DNA of 33,296 bases from CAXYVX01 sp049297855 (GCA_049297855.1 JBAQVB010000024.1:1-33296); one strand, 5' to 3'; numbered from the stretch's first letter, positions 1 to 8,132 are shown. The notes: a model not told the origin generated them from the sequence alone. Numbers and translations are program-made.

Positions 1-83
1 ATTATAGGCGTTGCTCCTTAAACACGGTTATGTCTGATATGGGGATATGATAGCACATAACAATTGAATACTCAATAATTTTT

Positions 84-160
84 TGGTACCCCGGAAGGGA
101 ATCGAACCCCTGACACGAAGGATAGAAGCCTCCTGCTCTAATCCGCTGAGCTACCGGGGC
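84..160 (-). tRNA. tRNA-Arg (anticodon TCT)
   Basis: The reverse complement folds as a full cloverleaf: a 7-bp acceptor starting GCCCCGG, D-stem GCTC/GAGC, a 5-bp anticodon stem around loop CTTCTAT (anticodon TCT), and a T-arm with loop TTCGATT. The 3' CCA is encoded. A promoter lies upstream on the minus strand: TATAAT at 174-179 and TTGGCG at 198-203, spaced 18 bp. The gene is divergent from the HTH-MurA gene. Confidence 0.95.
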
Positions 161-228
161 GAATACCGCTCGTATTATAACATCATGCCAAACCGTCCGC
201 CAAATTGTTGTATTTTTATCAAACATCA

Positions 229-255
229 TTGCATTTATATCACATGTGATATAAT
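229..255 (+). promoter_or_regulatory. Promoter and perfect 20-bp palindromic operator of the HTH-MurA gene
   Basis: A candidate -35 TTGCAT (229-234) and -10 TATAAT (250-255) are spaced 15 bp, which is short. Positions 235-254 are a perfect 20-bp palindrome with half-site TTATATCACA that fills the spacer and covers most of the -10. The downstream protein carries an N-terminal XRE-type helix-turn-helix, so autorepression is the natural inference. The palindrome is seen directly; the binding protein is inferred. Confidence 0.7.
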
Positions 256-293
256 TATTGACGAATTATTCATAAACTTGGAGGAATTGTTTA

Positions 294-1826
294 ATGACGA
301 AAGATGATTATCGTAAAAAAATTGGCAACGTGGTGACTGAATTGCGCAACGACCACGGCTTGACGCAAACCGAATTGGCAAATCGACTCAACACTTCGCA
401 GAGTGCCATCAACCGCATCGAACGCGGCGCCCAAAACATCAGTCTGGAAATCATTGCGCGCATTTCCGACGTGTTAAATTCGGAAATTTTATCTGTTAAC
501 GACGACGGCAAACTCAATTTGCGCGTGCACGGCAGCCACGAACTATCCGGCGAAATCACGACCAACACCAGCAAGAACGCAGCGGTCGGCTTGCTCTGTG
601 CCTCACTACTGAATCAAGGCAAAACTATTCTACGCAACGTCGCCCGCATCGAAGAAGTCAAACGCATCATCGAAGTTTTAGTATCAATCGGCGTTAAAGT
701 TCACTGGCTCGGTGATAGCAACGATCTAGAAATTATTCGTCCGAAAACGCTGGATCTAGCGCACATGAATGTCGCCTCAGCCAAACGAACCCGCTCGATT
801 ATCATGTTTTTGGGGCCGTTGTTGCATCAAGAGTCGCAGTTTCGCATTCCGTTTGCTGGCGGCTGTAACCTCGGTACGCGCACGGTCGAACCGCATCTCA
901 GGGCGCTGGAAAATTACGGCATGAGCGTCGAAGCCGCGCCGGACACTGATTATTACGACGTCAAAGTAAAAGCCAAGGCGCCGCAAAAAACCATTATTCT
1001 GAGCGAACGCGGTAACACCACCAGCGAGAATTTACTGATGGCGGCGGCGTTGTATCCGGGTGTGACCAAAATGCGTAACGTCTCGAATGATTACATGGTG
1101 ATGGATTTGTGTTACTTTTTGCAAAAATTCGGTGTACAGATTGATGGGCTCGGTACGACTAATTTGACTGTGCATGGCCGACGCGCAATTAACAAGACTG
1201 TTGAATATTTCGTCAGCGAGGATCCGATTGAAGCGTTTTCCTTTATGACGGCCGCAATCGTGACCAATTCCGAAATCACCGTGCGTCGCGCCCCGATTGA
1301 AGAGCTAGACGTTGAGATGGCATTATTGTCAAATATGGGACAAAAATTCACGGTCAGCGATCAATATTTAGCGAAAAATGGCCAAACCGCGCTGGCCGAT
1401 ATCACGCTGCACAAATCGATTTTAATCGCGCCCAAGGATAAAATCGCCGGCTTCCCCGGCGCGCTCAATATGGATAACTTACCATTTTTCGGCCTGATTG
1501 CAGCGGTGGCGCACGGCCGCACGCTGATTCATGACTGGTCGTATGACAATCGCGCGATTTATTTGACCGAACTGGCGAAACTCAACGCCAACGTCGAAAT
1601 GGTCGACCCGCATCGCGTTTATATCACCGGTCCAACTAAATGGAAGCCGAACGACATCGTTGCGCCACCGGCGTTACGGCCATCGGTCGTGGTTTTGCTG
1701 GCAATGCTGGCGGCGCCCGGACTGTCGATTTTGCGCGACGTGTACAATATCAATCGCGGTTACGAAGATTTCTACAAGCGACTCAACTCGCTCGGCGCCC
1801 ATATTGAGACATTCCGTGAAATTTAA
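294..1826 (+). CDS. murA: HTH (XRE)-MurA fusion: UDP-N-acetylglucosamine 1-carboxyvinyltransferase with N-terminal DNA-binding domain
   Basis: The 510-aa protein has two parts. Residues about 6-65 are a Cro/CI (XRE) helix-turn-helix with the hallmark SQSAINRIERG. Residues about 75-510 are a full MurA/EPSP-synthase fold; MurA transfers enolpyruvate from PEP to UDP-GlcNAc, the first committed step of peptidoglycan synthesis. By hand alignment to E. coli MurA the key residues are kept: Lys22/Asn23 as K94/N95, catalytic Cys115 as C191 in AGGCNLGTR, Arg120 as R196, Asp305 as D394 and Arg397 as R462, so it should be active and is predicted fosfomycin-sensitive. A good Shine-Dalgarno (TTGGAGGA, about 279-286) fixes the start. 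The MurA part has normal length, so the DNA-binding domain is an addition. The operator-like palindrome upstream suggests an enzyme that regulates its own gene. Confidence 0.9.
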   Translation: MTKDDYRKKIGNVVTELRNDHGLTQTELANRLNTSQSAINRIERGAQNISLEIIARISDVLNSEILSVNDDGKLNLRVHGSHELSGEITTNTSKNAAVGLLCASLLNQGKTILRNVARIEEVKRIIEVLVSIGVKVHWLGDSNDLEIIRPKTLDLAHMNVASAKRTRSIIMFLGPLLHQESQFRIPFAGGCNLGTRTVEPHLRALENYGMSVEAAPDTDYYDVKVKAKAPQKTIILSERGNTTSENLLMAAALYPGVTKMRNVSNDYMVMDLCYFLQKFGVQIDGLGTTNLTVHGRRAINKTVEYFVSEDPIEAFSFMTAAIVTNSEITVRRAPIEELDVEMALLSNMGQKFTVSDQYLAKNGQTALADITLHKSILIAPKDKIAGFPGALNMDNLPFFGLIAAVAHGRTLIHDWSYDNRAIYLTELAKLNANVEMVDPHRVYITGPTKWKPNDIVAPPALRPSVVVLLAMLAAPGLSILRDVYNINRGYEDFYKRLNSLGAHIETFREI

Positions 1827-1875
1827 CCGTTGCTATGGCCTTTTCACATCAAATCTGATACGATAGTTGCGCCGT

Positions 1876-1951
1876 GGTGAGATTAGCTCAGTGGTAGAGC
1901 GCTGGATTGTGGCTCCGGAGGTCGCAGGTTCGAACCCTGTATCTTACCCCA
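1876..1951 (+). tRNA. tRNA-His (anticodon GTG)
   Basis: A complete cloverleaf with acceptor GTGAGAT/ATCTTAC, D-arm GCTC/GAGC, anticodon loop TTGTGGC and T-loop TTCGAAC. The His-specific extra base G-1 at 1876 faces C73 at 1948. CCA is encoded. A terminator follows immediately. Confidence 0.95.
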
Positions 1952-1961
1952 GAATTATCCG

Positions 1962-1990
1962 AATCGCGAAGTGATTTTCGCGATTTTTTG
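1962..1990 (+). terminator. Rho-independent terminator after tRNA-His
   Basis: A perfect 9-bp stem AATCGCGAA/TTCGCGATT with a 6-nt loop, followed by a run of T. Confidence 0.85.
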
Positions 1991-2023
1991 TTATAAAAAA
2001 TTATATAGCCGTAAATAATATGG

Positions 2024-2029
2024 TATAAT
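2024..2029 (+). promoter_or_regulatory. -10 box of tRNA-Gly
   Basis: A consensus TATAAT ends 11 bp before the mature tRNA 5' end. No convincing -35 is seen. Confidence 0.6.
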
Positions 2030-2040
2030 TTTACAGTTAT

Positions 2041-2115
2041 GCGGGTGTCGTATAGCGGTTAATACTCAAGTTTTCCAAACTTGAAACCAGAGTCCGACTC
2101 TCTGCACCCGCACCA
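2041..2115 (+). tRNA. tRNA-Gly (anticodon TCC) with C at position 55
   Basis: Acceptor GCGGGTG pairs fully with CACCCGC. The D-stem is GTAT/ATAC with the G18G19 pair kept. Anticodon stem CAAGT/ACTTG encloses loop TTTCCAA (anticodon TCC). The T-stem is CAGAG/CTCTG. The variable loop is 4 nt and CCA is encoded. The T-loop reads TCCGACT, so the nearly universal U55 (pseudouridine) is C, unlike the four other tRNAs here, which all begin TTCGA. Confidence 0.92.
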
Positions 2116-2206
2116 ATTTATTAATTATTGAATTTATCATTTTAATGTGGTTTGTGGTGCCGTTACAAGGGCAATAATAATTTAGTCAAACTTGTACCAA
2201 AGCTAG

Positions 2207-2234
2207 TTGAAAAATAACCATAGCTCGCTATAAT
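2207..2234 (+). promoter_or_regulatory. Promoter of the GH13 gene, predicting a leaderless mRNA
   Basis: -35 TTGAAA (2207-2212), a 16-bp spacer and -10 TATAAT (2229-2234). The ATG at 2242 lies 7 nt after the -10, so transcription should start at or next to the start codon. There is no Shine-Dalgarno. Confidence 0.75.
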
Positions 2235-2241
2235 AATAGCA

Positions 2242-3891
2242 ATGAATAGATGGGCTGACGTTAACGGCATTTACCAAATATATCCGCGTAGTTTTTGCGA
2301 TGCGTCGGGCGACGGTAATGGCGACCTGCGGGGCGTTATTGAAAAACTCGATTATCTCAAAGGCAATGTTAACAGTTTGGGCGTTGATGCCATTTGGTTG
2401 TCGCCGTTTTATAAATCACCGATGCATGATTCTGGCTACGACGTGAGTGATTATTATGATGTCGATCCACTATTCGGTGATTTGGCCGATTTTAAACAGC
2501 TGCTCGATAAAGCTCATCATCTCGGTATCAAAGTCATGATTGATTACATACCAAACCACACATCTTCGCATAGTGCGTGGTTTCAGGAATCTCGTTCGTC
2601 TCTAAACAATCCGAAACGCGATTGGTATATTTGGCGCGATCCAAAAGAGGGCCGCGAGCCTAATAATTGGCGAAGTGATTTCGGCGGTTCGGCCTGGCAG
2701 TTCGATTCCGCTACTAAACAATATTACCTTCACAGTTTTTTATCGTCGCAGCCTGACCTGAACTGGGCTAACCCGGAAGTGCGTCGAGCGATGTTAGACG
2801 TAATTCGGTATTGGCTGAGCATGGGCGTAGATGGACTGCGCACCGACGCTATCGACTACATAGCCAAAGATCAGCGCTTTTTCAATAACCCCATTCGGTC
2901 GCATCGTAAATTAGATTTGAGCCGACCGTATCAGGGACAAAAATATCAATATCAGATTTATAATTTATTCGCCCCCGAGTTGAAAGCTTATTTAAGCGAA
3001 ATTTGCGCGACAGTCGAACAATTCGACAATCGCATTATTATTTATGAACATTACCCAGATTTAGACTTCCCCGTCAGCGTCTGTCCGGCGCGCGATCAAT
3101 ACGAGTTTTTATATAGCATAAATCCAGCTGTCGGAGCACCATTTTTATTTGGTACGGGTGTGGATTATGACGCCAAACAACTGAAGCGCTTAATCACGGA
3201 ACAACAGGCCAATTTCGGTGGACGCTATCGATCGTTTTATTGTTTTGGTAATCACGATCGTAGCCGCCTCGCCAGCCGCTACGGTGCGAAGCAAGCCAGA
3301 GTTGTGGCTCTCTTGCAGCTTATGTTACCGGGCACGCCTATTATTTACTACGGTGAAGAGCTGGGCATGACCAACAGCAAAATTACACCGGAGCAAGCTC
3401 GCGGTCCCCTCAACAAGGCGCACCCACGACTAAGAGTTGGTCGCGACGCCGAACGCGGGCCAATGCAATGGAATAACACGCCGAACGCCGGTTTTAGCTT
3501 GGCCCAGCCTTGGCTGCCCGTCGGCGCAAATTACAAAACAAACAACGTGCAGACTGAGCTCAATGAACCATATTCCAATCTTGATTTATATAAAACTTTG
3601 TTGCGGTTACGCTCGAATTGCGAACCGTTACGATCCGGACGTGGCTTTCGTTATCTAGAACATCAATCGCGCAAAGCAGTGGCGTTCGCTTATCAACTAG
3701 ACTCAGGCGACCAAATCAAAGTTTTCGCCAACTTGTCCAAATACAGCACAATTTATCCCACCTATGATCACCGTCGTCACATTACGATCTTAGCTAGTAC
3801 GGCGCCAATAACGAGTGGACGTCACAGACTCCGGCTAAAACCCAACCAAGCCGTAGTTATTTTAGAAGGCCGACCCAATCACGAATCGTAA
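2242..3891 (+). CDS. GH13-family alpha-glucosidase (oligo-1,6-glucosidase/maltase-like)
   Basis: A 549-aa glycoside hydrolase family 13 enzyme of usual length. Conserved regions appear in order: VMIDYIPNHTS (region I, about 98-108), DGLRTDAID with predicted nucleophile D202, IIIYEH with acid/base E269, and FGNHD with transition-state residue D339. A (beta/alpha)8 barrel with B domain and a C-terminal beta domain is expected. The motif QPDLNWANPEVR is typical of enzymes acting on short alpha-glucosides, so hydrolysis of maltose, isomaltose or oligosaccharides is likely; exact specificity cannot be read. No signal peptide is visible, so it is probably cytoplasmic. The gene stands alone behind its own promoter and converges with the Clp-like gene with 1 bp between stop codons. 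The start is set by the leaderless promoter. Confidence 0.88.
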   Translation: MNRWADVNGIYQIYPRSFCDASGDGNGDLRGVIEKLDYLKGNVNSLGVDAIWLSPFYKSPMHDSGYDVSDYYDVDPLFGDLADFKQLLDKAHHLGIKVMIDYIPNHTSSHSAWFQESRSSLNNPKRDWYIWRDPKEGREPNNWRSDFGGSAWQFDSATKQYYLHSFLSSQPDLNWANPEVRRAMLDVIRYWLSMGVDGLRTDAIDYIAKDQRFFNNPIRSHRKLDLSRPYQGQKYQYQIYNLFAPELKAYLSEICATVEQFDNRIIIYEHYPDLDFPVSVCPARDQYEFLYSINPAVGAPFLFGTGVDYDAKQLKRLITEQQANFGGRYRSFYCFGNHDRSRLASRYGAKQARVVALLQLMLPGTPIIYYGEELGMTNSKITPEQARGPLNKAHPRLRVGRDAERGPMQWNNTPNAGFSLAQPWLPVGANYKTNNVQTELNEPYSNLDLYKTLLRLRSNCEPLRSGRGFRYLEHQSRKAVAFAYQLDSGDQIKVFANLSKYSTIYPTYDHRRHITILASTAPITSGRHRLRLKPNQAVVILEGRPNHES

Positions 3892-3892
3892 T

Positions 3893-6496
3893 TTAGGCAC
3901 GTGGCAAAGGAGCGCTGCCCGTAGATGACGAATTCGATGTCGTATTATTGAGATTTCCAGGCTGTTCGCCAGGCGCGCCAGGCACCGTTGACGACTGTAT
4001 CGCGACGGATGGTGATGCAATCGCTCCGCTAATTTGTGTTGGCGTTTGAGTTTGTTGGTTAGCATCCACTAACCCGCCCGAACTCTGAATGTCGGCCACC
4101 GTGATACGTAGACTTTGCCCCGGCTGCAACTGGCCACTCAATAATTTTTGCGATACGATATTTTCCACCGTGCGCTGCACCACGCGCCGCAACGGTCGTG
4201 CGCCCAAACGCGGATCGTAACCGGCGCGCACCAACAATGCCTGGGCATCCGAATCGACCGCGACGGCAACTTTTTGTGGCGCCAAAGTTTGGTTAACGCT
4301 TTTCAAAATCAGCGCGACGACCTGCAATAAATCAGTCGGCGAGAGCGGTTTAAAAACCACAATTTCGTCAAATCGGTTCAGGAATTCCGGCGCAAACTGG
4401 TGTGAATTAATCAGCTCGTCCTGAATGGTTTGTGAAAATTGCTCAACTTGATAACCGGCTTCTATGTATTGCCGAATCCGCGTCGCGCCGGCGTTTGACG
4501 TGGCAATCAAAATAGTATCGCGAAAACTAACTTTTTTGTTATTGATATCGAGCATGACACCTTCGTCAAGCACTTGTAGCAGCGCCGTCAAGACGTTCGG
4601 ATGCGCCTTTTCGATCTCGTCGAGCAGCACTACCGAAAACGGCTGTTTCATAACTTGTGCCGTCAGAGAGTTCGAGTTGGTCGCACCATCGGCTATCAGG
4701 CGCTGGACGTCGTCGGCTCGCACGTATTCGTTCAAATCGATCGAGATCAAGTGCGATTCGTCGCCAAAATAAACGGCGGCTAAACTTTTCGCCAACTCGG
4801 TTTTACCAACGCCGGTCGGACCGAGGAATAAAAACGTTCCGATCGGTCGATTTTCATTGCGCACACCGGCACGCGCCCGGCGAATCGCGGCGGACACCGC
4901 GTTGACGGCCGGCACTTGATCAATCATGCGCTCATGAATCAATTTTTCGAGATTCAATAGTTTGTCGCGCTCGTCCGCGTCATCCGTCACGCCAGTGCCA
5001 CCAACTTTAACGCCAAGATTTTTTTCAATGGCATCCACCACCGATTGTGCCGTCACCAAGCCGTTTTGTGCATAATTGGTCGCGTTCTGCAACAAATGGA
5101 TCGATTTTTGCGGTTGCGCCACGTCATTAATGTAGCGCTCAGACAGGCGAAACGCTTCCTTGATGGCTTGATACATGAAAGTAACCTTTTTCTGAAATTC
5201 AATCGTTATGATCTGATCCTGTAGAACGCGAATCGTGTCACCTTCATCGGTTGGTGCCACTTGCAAGCGATTGAGGTCGGCAGCCAGCGACGGCTTAGCC
5301 TGTGAAATTTGCAAAAAAATCTGTTCATCGAGCGCCAAAATAATTCGAATTGTGCCGTTTTGCAAAACCGGCTGTAGAATATTCGAGATATCGACCGCGC
5401 CGTTGCCATCCCGGAAAAACAATTCGGCGTGGTTTAAAAATAAAATAATATTTTTGGCGCGATAAACCTCGCTCATCAAACTATTTACCAAGCTCTCAAT
5501 CTGGCCACGCCCACCGGCCGCGCCTATGAGCGAACTAGCGTCGAGTTGAAACACTTGGTTAAATCGTAAACTGCCCGGTATTTTAGAATCGGCATCCATC
5601 AGCGTTTCCGCGAACGATTCCATCACGGTTTCCTTGCCGACACCCGCTTGCCCAATTAAAGCTACGTTGTTGCGACCGCTGGCACCGAGCACATTAATCA
5701 TCTGCGTCACCAGTTCGTCATGCGACGCAATATGGGCGTTTAAGCTCCGACCGTGTGAATATTTTTCACTGACATTAATACCGAAATGTTCCAAATTCGG
5801 AATATAGCCAAAGTCCCAATCGCGACCAATACCGCCAGTTTTCAGTGGCCGGCTATGTCGTTTAATCAAAAACTGCAAATGTGCAAACCATTCAGCGCCA
5901 AACAGCAAATCATCCTCGTCGAGCCGTAACGTAGCCAGCACTTGCTTAGCCGGCGCGCTGGTGCGAATCAGCGCCGCAGTCATAGTTACTGCAGAAACCG
6001 GATGCGTCGGATCAAATTCACGTGACAAATCCTGATCAATCGCCAACATTTCTCGATAAACTATCGGCGTGTCAGTCGCATTAGCCGACAATAAATCCGG
6101 CAAATAACGAGCCGAGACACCAAAGCGCGCAAAGAAAAACAATCCGCCGTTGGTGCGCATCACCGCCATTCCCAAATCACGTGGCGAAGCATTATCCGGA
6201 ATGAGGCCCAAAATATCGCCCTCTAAAATATCTGACAATTCTTTGCTATTGCGCTTTTTGGGATCGACCGGTAATTTCGCCAGATCACGCGAGACCCACA
6301 AATAAACCATCCACGGCCAGCTGGCGCAAAATAATATAAACCAACCAACCGACAGACCTGCCACGAGCATCAATAGTCCAGCAAAGGCTAATAGCGCCGC
6401 CGCCACGCTGGAAATGATTTTTAGCGGCTTGCCAAATTTGACGAAATAACGAGCTTTCATGGCGCGCAAAGCTCGAAAATCAAAACTTATTTCCAT
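3893..6496 (-). CDS. Membrane-anchored Clp-like double AAA+ ATPase with degenerate D1 and pore loops
   Basis: The 867-aa start at 6496 overlaps the upstream gene's stop by 10 nt (ATGGAAATAA), giving translational coupling. Two membrane segments (about 27-47 and 50-69) precede a poorly conserved N region. D1 has Walker A GQAGVGKE (282-289), but Walker B reads ILFLNHAE, lacking the catalytic Asp-Glu, and the pore-loop-1 position reads GAAGGRG without an aromatic residue. D2 is ATPase-competent: GPTGVGKT (559-566), VVLLDE (622-627), sensor N668, Arg finger R708 and sensor-2 GARPLRR (765-771). The D2 GYVGY pore motif of ClpB/ClpC is missing. The C-terminus (about 810-867) is a Ser/Thr/Pro/Gly-rich tail. 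Automatic pipelines would call it ClpC/ClpB; the features suggest a remodelling or tethering ATPase at the membrane instead of a classical unfoldase. No ClpP is in the window. Confidence 0.85.
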   Translation of the reverse strand: MEISFDFRALRAMKARYFVKFGKPLKIISSVAAALLAFAGLLMLVAGLSVGWFILFCASWPWMVYLWVSRDLAKLPVDPKKRNSKELSDILEGDILGLIPDNASPRDLGMAVMRTNGGLFFFARFGVSARYLPDLLSANATDTPIVYREMLAIDQDLSREFDPTHPVSAVTMTAALIRTSAPAKQVLATLRLDEDDLLFGAEWFAHLQFLIKRHSRPLKTGGIGRDWDFGYIPNLEHFGINVSEKYSHGRSLNAHIASHDELVTQMINVLGASGRNNVALIGQAGVGKETVMESFAETLMDADSKIPGSLRFNQVFQLDASSLIGAAGGRGQIESLVNSLMSEVYRAKNIILFLNHAELFFRDGNGAVDISNILQPVLQNGTIRIILALDEQIFLQISQAKPSLAADLNRLQVAPTDEGDTIRVLQDQIITIEFQKKVTFMYQAIKEAFRLSERYINDVAQPQKSIHLLQNATNYAQNGLVTAQSVVDAIEKNLGVKVGGTGVTDDADERDKLLNLEKLIHERMIDQVPAVNAVSAAIRRARAGVRNENRPIGTFLFLGPTGVGKTELAKSLAAVYFGDESHLISIDLNEYVRADDVQRLIADGATNSNSLTAQVMKQPFSVVLLDEIEKAHPNVLTALLQVLDEGVMLDINNKKVSFRDTILIATSNAGATRIRQYIEAGYQVEQFSQTIQDELINSHQFAPEFLNRFDEIVVFKPLSPTDLLQVVALILKSVNQTLAPQKVAVAVDSDAQALLVRAGYDPRLGARPLRRVVQRTVENIVSQKLLSGQLQPGQSLRITVADIQSSGGLVDANQQTQTPTQISGAIASPSVAIQSSTVPGAPGEQPGNLNNTTSNSSSTGSAPLPRA

Positions 6497-6867
6497 GGCG
6501 TCCCCATTGCGATCGTTAATACAACGCCCGCTAACGGCAGCACAGGGAACAGTGGCCAAATAATCAGACGAGCTAGGCCAATCAGCACACTAATTAGCAA
6601 CGCGATAGCACCAATGATGATCATAAAAAAACGAATGGAGGCGCCAATCAGACGCGATAGCAATTTATCCAGAAGCGCCTGAAACATGGCCTGGAGGCCT
6701 TTGCCCTGTTCGCCGGCGGAAATTTGGCGAAACGGCCGAAAAAAAGTTTTTAGTAACAACGAAATCGAAAAATAGTCAGACGTCCGGCTGAGTGACGCTA
6801 TAGTGCGCGACATTTCATCACGCCAACCCGCGCCATACCACCACTGGAAAAAGCCCACCAAAAGCAT
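6487..6867 (-). CDS. Small membrane protein, partner of the Clp-like ATPase
   Basis: A 126-aa protein with no family I can name with confidence. It has a Trp-rich hydrophobic N-terminus (FFQWWYGAGW), an amphipathic middle (about 35-75) and two strongly hydrophobic segments near 78-98 and 100-120. It is first in a two-gene unit, and its stop overlaps the ATPase start, so the two should be made in linked amounts and may form a membrane complex. A -10 box TATAAT (6874-6879) ends 6 nt before the ATG with no Shine-Dalgarno, predicting a leaderless mRNA. Confidence 0.75.
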   Translation of the reverse strand: MLLVGFFQWWYGAGWRDEMSRTIASLSRTSDYFSISLLLKTFFRPFRQISAGEQGKGLQAMFQALLDKLLSRLIGASIRFFMIIIGAIALLISVLIGLARLIIWPLFPVLPLAGVVLTIAMGTPWK

Positions 6868-6873
6868 AACTGT

Positions 6874-6879
6874 ATTATA
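6874..6879 (-). promoter_or_regulatory. -10 box of the membrane protein/Clp-like operon (leaderless)
   Basis: TATAAT on the minus strand, 6 nt upstream of the ATG. The -35 region is weak. Confidence 0.6.
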
Positions 6880-6904
6880 ACAAATTATGCGCTACAATTA
6901 AAAT

Positions 6905-7096
6905 ATGTCCAGTTGTCGTTGTCCAACTTTGGAAACTTCGGATTGGAAATTATCAGCTGTATCTGAGCGAGTTTTAAGTTTTGGATCACTTTTTATTATT
7001 TGGAATTAAATTGATGACGATGCTATCTGTAAACCACTAAGCACGTCAAGCAAATTCAAAGATCACTTTCGGTTGATTAGACAAAAACGAATTTGA
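6905..7096 (+). pseudogene. Possible small gene remnant with in-frame TAA
   Basis: This sits in the 323-bp gap between the Clp-like operon and yebC. An ATG at 6905 lies 6 nt after TACAAT (6893-6898). It opens a 34-codon frame (beginning MSSCRCPTLETSDWKL) that hits TAA at 7007-7009; the same frame then continues to a TGA at 7094-7096. The Cys-x-Cys-Pro...Asp-Trp start faintly resembles a conserved small-protein family I recall from other bacteria, but I cannot name it. It may be chance. Apart from this and the yebC promoter I see nothing in the gap. Confidence 0.3.
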
Positions 7097-7124
7097 TAAG
7101 ATCCGGATAAAATTGCACGGCAAG

Positions 7125-7153
7125 CTGACAGATTCACCGTCATCTGCTAAAAT
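7125..7153 (+). promoter_or_regulatory. Promoter of yebC
   Basis: CTGACA (7125-7130), 17-bp spacer, TAAAAT (7148-7153), about 38 nt before the ATG. Confidence 0.6.
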
Positions 7154-7190
7154 GGTTTCATAATTATACAATTTTAACCAAGGAGTTTTT

Positions 7191-7925
7191 ATGTCAGGAC
7201 ATAGCAAATGGGAAACCACCCACCGCCAAAAAGAAGCCGTCGACGCCAAACGCGGCGCTGTTTTCACTAAACTCGGCAACATTATCGCTATCGCGGCGCG
7301 CGGCGGCCTCGACCCGGTGATGAATCCGTCACTGGCCGTGGCTATTGAAAAAGCCAAGGCCGCCAACATGCCGGCCGCCAACATTCAGCGCGCTATCGAT
7401 CGCGTGGCCGACAAAAACGCAGCACAGCTCGAGGAAGTGCTATACGAAGCCTACGGTCCAGGCGGAGTCGGCTTGATCATTGAGGCCGCGACCGACAACA
7501 AAAACCGCACTTATCCAGAGGTGCGCACAGCGATTACCAAAAACGGCGGTAACGTGGCGGAACCTGGTTCAGTCAGCTTCGGCTTTGAACATAAAGGTGT
7601 TTTGCGTCTGAAACTATCCGGCCAGCCCGCCAATTTTACGAACCCGGATGACTTATTGCTGCAAGTCTTGGATTGCGGCGCCGATGACGCTGATATCGAT
7701 GATGGTGACTTAACTGCTTACACAGGTATGAAATCATTGCACGAAGTGCGCAAAAATCTCATGAATGCTGGCTTGAAAATCGACGACGCAAACTTGGAAT
7801 ATGTCGCGAAAAATCCCGTTAATATTTCGGGCGAAACCGTGGCCAAATTCGAGAAATTGTTTGACGCGCTAGATAGCTTAGACGACGTGACGCATGTTTG
7901 GACCAACGCCGAAATCGCAGAATAA
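7191..7925 (+). CDS. yebC: YebC/PmpR (TACO1) family protein
   Basis: 244 aa, full length for the family, which opens with the hallmark MSGHSKW followed by a DAKRG motif and has the central GPGGVG loop. YebC proteins are described either as DNA-binding transcriptional regulators or, in recent work and like mitochondrial TACO1, as ribosome-associated factors that relieve stalling on proline-rich stretches. The sequence alone cannot choose between these roles. The ATG at 7191 has a clear Shine-Dalgarno (AAGGAG). The gene is monocistronic and followed by tRNA-Pro. The loop reads SKWETTHRQKEAVDAKRG rather than the usual SKWxxIxHxK form, a modest divergence. Confidence 0.95.
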   Translation: MSGHSKWETTHRQKEAVDAKRGAVFTKLGNIIAIAARGGLDPVMNPSLAVAIEKAKAANMPAANIQRAIDRVADKNAAQLEEVLYEAYGPGGVGLIIEAATDNKNRTYPEVRTAITKNGGNVAEPGSVSFGFEHKGVLRLKLSGQPANFTNPDDLLLQVLDCGADDADIDDGDLTAYTGMKSLHEVRKNLMNAGLKIDDANLEYVAKNPVNISGETVAKFEKLFDALDSLDDVTHVWTNAEIAE

Positions 7926-7948
7926 CGCCATTTGGCGATAAAATTTGC

Positions 7949-7954
7949 TATAAT
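7949..7954 (+). promoter_or_regulatory. -10 box of tRNA-Pro
   Basis: TATAAT ending 8 bp before the mature tRNA 5' end, just after the yebC stop codon. Confidence 0.6.
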
Positions 7955-7962
7955 GGCGTTAT

Positions 7963-8038
7963 CGGGGTGTAGCGCAGTTGGTAGCGCACGCGGTTTGGGA
8001 CCGTGAGGTCGAAAGTTCGAGTCTTTTCACCCCGACCA
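7963..8038 (+). tRNA. tRNA-Pro (anticodon TGG)
   Basis: Acceptor CGGGGTG pairs with CACCCCG, D-stem GCGC/GCGC, anticodon stem CGCGG/CCGTG with loop TTTGGGA (anticodon TGG), T-loop TTCGAGT, encoded CCA. The C1-G72 pair is usual for bacterial tRNA-Pro. Confidence 0.95.
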
Positions 8039-8132
8039 ATAGTAATTTTATTTATGTTTCCTGATACTTTCTTAAGTAGAATTAGCCAGTTGTCTGTAAT
8101 GATTTAGGCGACTTTTACTCAGATAATTTTGA

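Noticed and set aside
6497..6559. Upstream 21-residue extension of the Clp-like protein
   Set aside because: It lies within the membrane partner gene; the 10-nt overlap start at 6496 is the typical coupled arrangement.
7046..7384. Minus-strand ORF overlapping the start of yebC
   Set aside because: It is antisense to the conserved YebC N-terminus and resembles no protein.
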